From Prostheceraeus crozeri (lineage: Eukaryota > Platyhelminthes > Polycladida > Euryleptidae), in the NCBI GenBank assembly GCA_907163375.1, contig CAJQUW010011090.1, forward strand, positions 104,501-168,500: DNA of 64,000 nucleotides, in the 5' to 3' direction. Each line of letters starts with the position of its first letter. Position 1 is the stretch's first letter. Of this stretch, positions 59,955 to 64,000 are shown piece by piece. The translations under genes were made by a program, and so were the position numbers. A model generated the notes under the pieces. The model did no database searches. It was not told the origin of the DNA and saw nothing but the letters and a program-made list of their open reading frames with translations.

Positions 59955-61740
59955 TTTTATCAAAAGTTCTGCGATACGCTGACTGATGAAGAAAAAAAGC
60001 CGTCGAACTCTTTTATGATAATGCTACATCAGAATTTGATTTGTTGAAAAACTGTCAGTCAACATGAGGATCCTCTGCAATATTTGCAATGCACATGAAA
60101 ACTTCTTCGATCGAATAATAAAGGGTGAAAGCGGGCCGACGGCTGCATATTGAGCATTGCATATACATCTTGTCAACAATGTATTCAGAAATATTCATCG
60201 CTCGGTAAGAACAAATGATCTGGATTTGTACATCGAAACTCTGCCAAAGGTTATAGATGTGTTTTTTGCTTTGAATCGTCCGAATTATGCTCGATGGGGA
60301 AATCTGTTCTTGGAGAAATTGAAAAATCTGCCAGACAGTTGTCGAAGCAGTTGGATTCGGGTCCATTCTCCATACGACGATCAAAGAAAAACTTCGCAAG
60401 AAATCCGATCGACCTCACTTTGGGGCAAACCATCAATCACGACGCATCTTCTGGATTGAGGAGCATCGTAGCCTCTCGTAACAACCACAGTGCAATCAAG
60501 AGATGGGCAGTAACAACGCCGCAACGAGGTTTGATGGTGTCTGATCTCAAAGAATTGTCCAGGCTCAAGTTAGACGAACAGCCACTTACTCAACCAAGAG
60601 ATTGGTGAATAAAGAAGGACAATAGTGGTATTTTAGAGCTAAATGAGTCAATCGAAACATTCTGTAATCCATTTGACAGCACAACACAGTCGGATAATCT
60701 CATCAATATTGCTACCGGTCAAATCACCTCCACGGAGATAAACGATTACCGTCTCGATACATTGGATCGCGGTAACACACGTCGATTAGCCTTTCAAAGT
60801 GAATGTTCTGCCAATCTGAGTCGTTTTTTGCAATCACTAAAAAGGATACGTGTGACAAATTTTCCAAGGTATACCTTGTTCATACCATGTCTGTTATCAC
60901 CGTATCATATGGCCGAATGGCAATACAAATCCTGTCGAATGTTCGTTCATTTCATGGGAATGAAATTCATGTTTTGTTTGACAATTACCGAGATAATTCA
61001 TTAAAAGACAATGAAAGAAGTCAGAGGAACGCCATCTTCTCCACAATTGAATTTGAGATAGCGGGACCTGAACAAAAGCCACATCAATCAGCGTCACAGT
61101 TATTACAGAATTGGAAATTCAAAAATGAGTTCCCGAAGTTCCTTCAAAAGGAATGGCAGAAAGACCGCTGTCAATATTATTAGCTCCAAAACGATATGTA
61201 TATCTCATGTGTGTATCCATATAAGCTGATCAAACGGACTGCCACGTCAATTCAAATATTCTGCATTATTTAGAAAACAATCACAAAGAAGCCGACACTC
61301 TCATCGAATATCATGTAAATCGGATCATTTATGAACGCAAGTGCAATGTTCTGGTGCGTGCTTCAGATACTGATGCTTTTTGTGATACTTATCGAATTAC
61401 TCGACATCCCCAAGAAAAGAGGTGTTAACGTTGGCAATGAAATCATCATCCATTGTGGTTCAAGCAATCATAGGAGGATGATCAATGTTACGACCGTTGT
61501 GGAAAACATGGAAAGCATCCCTGACCTTGCTATTTCCATTCTAGGATTCCACGCATTTACAGGATGTGATTACACTTCTGCATTTTACAGAAAAGGAAAA
61601 ATCAAGCAATTTGATATGCTTTGCAAGTCGTCGGAATATGCTACTGCTTTCGCTGATTTATCAAATCTGGAAATTGAAGTCGATGTGAAGCTAATAGAAG
61701 TATTTGTAAGTAATGGTCAAAAGACTGTTCCAGGACAGGC
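59955..61740 (+). pseudogene. Multicopy invertebrate gene family, 3' fragment
   Basis: Decayed frames read QKFCDTLTDEEKK directly after the Polinton, then LPKVIDVFFALNRPNYARWG, GPFSIRRSKKNFARNPIDLT, SAIKRWAVTTPQRGLMV, VLFDNYRDNSLKDNERSQRN and GFHAFTGCDYTSAFYRKGK. This is the other half of the gene at 39165-39523. Several frame changes and stops make it a pseudogene. The known motifs resemble a PIN-like nuclease region (LVRASDTDA), but I cannot name the family with certainty. It ends abruptly near 61740. Confidence 0.65.
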
Positions 61741-61756
61741 CAAAAATAAAAAAAAT

Positions 61757-61941
61757 AGTACTTTAAAAACGACATAAATTTATGAATTTAGACCCTTTTT
61801 CAGGTTTTTAAGACCTAAATTCATGAATTTGGTTCATTCAAAAAGTACCATTTTTTCAAAAATGGTACTTTTAAAAAACAACATAAATTCATGAATTTGA
61901 ACCCTTTTTCAGGTTATGAAGACCTAAATTCATAAATCGGC
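61757..61941 (+). repeat. Two tandem copies of a ~109-bp repeat
   Basis: Both copies hold TACTTT-AAAAAC, CATAAATT-ATGAATTT, CCCTTTTTCAGGTT and GACCTAAATTCAT. They start the AT-rich DNA that follows the pseudogene. Confidence 0.75.
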
Positions 61942-62012
61942 TAAAGCCAGAGGAGCTTCGCTCCGATTTGGGCGTTTTTAAAAATACACAATTTTCAAAT
62001 TTTTCAAAATCT

Positions 62013-62155
62013 CAAATTTGTGATTATGACATTTTTCATTGCTTAAATCATGACCGTTCCAGGACACCGAAAAAATCAGAAAAGTTAAGAATCTCAAATT
62101 TGTGATTATGACATTTTTCATTGCTTAAATCATGACCGTTCTAGGACACCGAAAA
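62013..62155 (+). repeat. Two tandem copies of a ~78-bp repeat
   Basis: AATCTCAAATTTGTGATTAT, GACATTTTTCATTGCTTAAA and TCATGACCGTTC-AGGACACC occur twice, with one change seen. Confidence 0.85.
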
Positions 62156-62235
62156 TTAGTATTTTTAAAAACGTCTTTTAAATCCATTTTCAGGTTTTTA
62201 AAATATATCATGTGACTAAAAATATTTCTTTAAAA

Positions 62236-62343
62236 ATGGAAGAAACAAAAGTGGAAGAAACTTCAGAAATGGAAGAAACCTCAAGAATATATCCTTCGTT
62301 ATCTCAATTAAAAACAGGTGAAATGGTTCTCAATTATTATTAA
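62236..62343 (+). CDS. Tiny Glu/Thr-repeat frame, doubtful
   Basis: A 35-residue frame starts MEETKVEETSEMEETS and ends at TAA. The triple MEET-type repeat is odd and may be a small peptide or the start of a spliced gene of the third element. There is no support beyond the frame. Confidence 0.2.
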   Translation: MEETKVEETSEMEETSRIYPSLSQLKTGEMVLNYY

Positions 62344-62604
62344 GATTAGAGCACTATGATAAATTAAGAAGACGCAATTATTACTTAGTCATTCTTCGTT
62401 ATTGTATGCTCAACATTATTTAAAGTACTAATTGTGTGAACTAGAAGATCATTGTAACTCATAAACTCAAAATTATTCAATGAACCCGTACACTGGCTGA
62501 TAATTGAAGAGAGACAGAGATTGAAGAGAGAGACAGAGATTGAAGAGAGAGAAACGTCTAGCAGCTTTCCCCTAAAATTATCATGCTATATCTTGTCATT
62601 TCAA

Positions 62605-62682
62605 TTTACCCATCGGTAAACTTTTGACATTTCAACTTACGCGTGCGTAAAGTTTTGACATTTCAATTTACCCCTACGTAAA
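62605..62682 (+). repeat. Three palindromic units spaced ~31 bp
   Basis: TTTACC-CATC-GGTAAA (62605-62620), TTACGC-GT-GCGTAA (62637-62650) and TTTAC-CCCTAC-GTAAA (62667-62682). Each is preceded by GACATTTCAA or a close variant. The inner bases change but remain paired. Confidence 0.7.
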
Positions 62683-62685
62683 TTA

Positions 62686-62776
62686 TTTTCAGAATCTGTT
62701 TTCAAAATCTATTTTCAAAATCCATTTGCAAAGTCTATTTTCAAATTCAGTTTTAGAAATCGATTTGCAAAATTCA
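62686..62776 (+). repeat. Seven tandem 13-bp units
   Basis: Units on the pattern TTTTCAAAATCTA follow each other without gap for exactly 91 bp, with one to five changes each. Directly after the three palindromes, they look like an iteron array. Confidence 0.75.
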
Positions 62777-63190
62777 TTTAGCGTTTGCCAAACACATACG
62801 GGTAGTAAAGTACTTCCCATTGTGAAGACATGAATAGATTAAGCACATAAGAGTGCATTGACAATAAAAGCAAATGACAATAAAATTCTTCTTCTGAATT
62901 TAGAACGCATAGACGGCGACATGCGGGATAGTTGTTATGACAATTTTAAACAATCATTTTAACGATGAAACATATTTTACAAATGAAGTTCATGAAGAAA
63001 AATGGAAATATATAAAACAATATAGATTAGAATCGGCTAAAGCCAGAGGAGCTTCGCTCCGATAATTATAATATAATCATTTCAAAATCGAATAAGTAGT
63101 AAGGAAAGACATCATTAGAGAACAGTTTTAAATCAATACCCCCTCCCTTCTGTCTTCTAGGGGTCCCTTAAGAAATTTTTTTATTATAAA
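62777..63190. other. AT-rich leader of the third element
   Basis: No gene is seen. It contains the second copy of the 33-bp repeat (63031-63063) and an AT-rich stretch up to the protease start codon. Confidence 0.5.
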
Positions 63191-63652
63191 ATGAGCAACA
63201 TAAATGAGTTTTTTAAATTATATGGAACACAAACGACAACGAATTTCGACCTAAAGAAAATCGCAAATCAATTAGGAACAAAGAATTTTCATGTTCTAAT
63301 GAGAAACGAATTACAATTCCTAAAAAATAGGCCAACAGGAACCTTCAGTTCCCGGAACAAAGTTCCATCAATAACTGTAAATTTCATAACGAATCTTCAC
63401 ACTTCAGACCAAAACGGCGTACATTGGTCAGCAGGTATCTTTAGTAAAAACGGAGATAATTATTATTTTGACTCATACGGGCTTCCACCTACAAATGAAG
63501 TAAAAGAATTACTTGGAACGGGAACATACAATACATTTCAAATTCAAAAACCGGGAACAACTTATTGTGGACAATTATGTCTTTATGTTTTATTTAAATT
63601 ACAAAAAGGAGTACCATTTCTAGATATTATGTTAGAGTTAAACAATCTATAA
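63191..63652 (+). CDS. Adenain-type cysteine protease of the third element
   Basis: His in QNGVHWSAGIFSKNGDN, Asp in YYFDSYG and Cys in TTYCGQLCLYVLF give the catalytic set at normal spacing. Length 153 residues, whole frame. It would mature virion proteins of its element. Confidence 0.8.
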   Translation: MSNINEFFKLYGTQTTTNFDLKKIANQLGTKNFHVLMRNELQFLKNRPTGTFSSRNKVPSITVNFITNLHTSDQNGVHWSAGIFSKNGDNYYFDSYGLPPTNEVKELLGTGTYNTFQIQKPGTTYCGQLCLYVLFKLQKGVPFLDIMLELNNL

Positions 63653-63686
63653 CTCAAGCGAAGCTAGCTAAAGCGCCACCTAGAGG

Positions 63687-64000
63687 TTAAAGCTCTGTTT
63701 TCTGTAATTCATTTTGATAAAAACGACCTCTGATATCTTCATCATCTAAATCTTTAATTTCATAAGTAATCGGATAACTTTGATTTATTTTGCAAACTTC
63801 AAATATTTCTTTAGTCCAATAGCCAACAAAGCCTTTTTCAAATTTGTTCTTATATTTAAATATTCTAACTCTATCTCCAATTTTAAATTTCGGCTTAAGT
63901 TTCTGCAAATTCGGATTACTCTCATTCAAATTATTATTTTCGTTCGAATAATTATTCTCGAATATTTTCTTTCGTATTAAATCAGGGTCGTCAGAAGCAT
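63687..64000 (-). CDS. Integrase C-terminal part of the third element
   Basis: The frame is open to the window edge. It reads DDPDLIRKKIFENN, then FKIGDRVRIFKYKNKFEKGF, WTKEIFEVCKI, and ITYEIKDLDDEDIRGRFYQN, the SH3-like end of Polinton-type integrases. No chromodomain follows, unlike in elements A and B. The catalytic core lies beyond the edge. Confidence 0.75.
   Translation of the reverse strand, partial: ASDDPDLIRKKIFENNYSNENNNLNESNPNLQKLKPKFKIGDRVRIFKYKNKFEKGFVGYWTKEIFEVCKINQSYPITYEIKDLDDEDIRGRFYQNELQKTEL

Larger units (their letters stand above)
61935..63063 (+). repeat. 33-bp direct repeat pair with internal hairpin
   Basis: The same 33 bp stand at 61935-61967 and 63031-63063: AATCGGCTAAAGCCAGAGG followed by AGCTTCGCTCCGAT. 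The outer ATCGG/CCGAT and inner GGAG/CTCC pair, so each copy can fold. They bracket 1.1 kb. Confidence 0.8.
63191..64000. mobile_element. Third Polinton-like element, partial
   Basis: An adenain-type protease and an integrase C-terminus face each other tail to tail. Both differ strongly from the genes of elements A and B, and base composition is clearly more AT-rich. The element is cut by the window edge; its left limit lies somewhere after 61740. Confidence 0.65.

Overview
The window is invertebrate nuclear DNA made up almost wholly of mobile elements nested in and beside each other. It is eukaryotic: several genes have short GT-AG introns, and TATA/CCAAT promoters and AATAAA signals recur. 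A short TTAGGG-type telomeric tract, Penelope-like elements, Polintons with chromodomain integrases and a multicopy gene family that I associate with marine invertebrates point to a non-insect metazoan, perhaps a mollusc or similar. The species cannot be fixed from the sequence alone.

Layout. (1) 1-13192: a head-to-tail array of one Penelope-like retroelement (unit 2510 bp, one partial and five further copies, nearly identical). Each unit encodes a reverse transcriptase with a C-terminal GIY-YIG nuclease. (2) 13193-15702: non-coding DNA with two small repeat families. (3) About 15703-38109: Polinton A, bounded by a complex inverted repeat. It holds a rightward block (ssDNA-binding-like protein, exonuclease-like protein, RING proteins, core-like proteins, packaging ATPase, integrase, capsid protein, adenain-type protease), a leftward PC4-like/TBP-like pair, two penton-like genes, a leftward protein-primed DNA polymerase and an accessory region with duplicated promoter blocks. 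(4) 38110-38997: the 3' part of a pogo/Tigger-like transposon. (5) 39165-39523 and 59955-61740: two halves of a decayed multicopy gene, split by Polinton B. (6) 39524-59954: Polinton B, 20.4 kb, with 300-bp terminal inverted repeats (298/300 identical) and a likely 6-bp target duplication with one mismatch. It carries the same core genes in mirror-image order. (7) About 61750-64000: repeat-rich AT-rich DNA and the start of a third Polinton-like element (adenain-type protease and integrase), cut by the window edge.

How the genes fit together. In both full Polintons the expected replication set (polymerase B), integration set (integrase with chromodomain) and virion set (ATPase, protease, capsid, penton-like, basic core proteins) are present. 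In addition both carry a TBP-like protein beside a PC4-like domain, RING-finger proteins and a zinc/acidic/coiled-coil protein. The promoters look like RNA polymerase II promoters (TATA with CCAAT, a CRE next to polymerase B, paired E2F sites in element B). Both elements look broken (roughly eight to ten breaks each) and are treated as fossils; element B is a young insertion by its end repeats. The most striking unexplained structures are three tandem hairpins with a conserved loop (49101-49264), the paired TBP/PC4 genes, and an iteron-like array in the third element (62605-62776).
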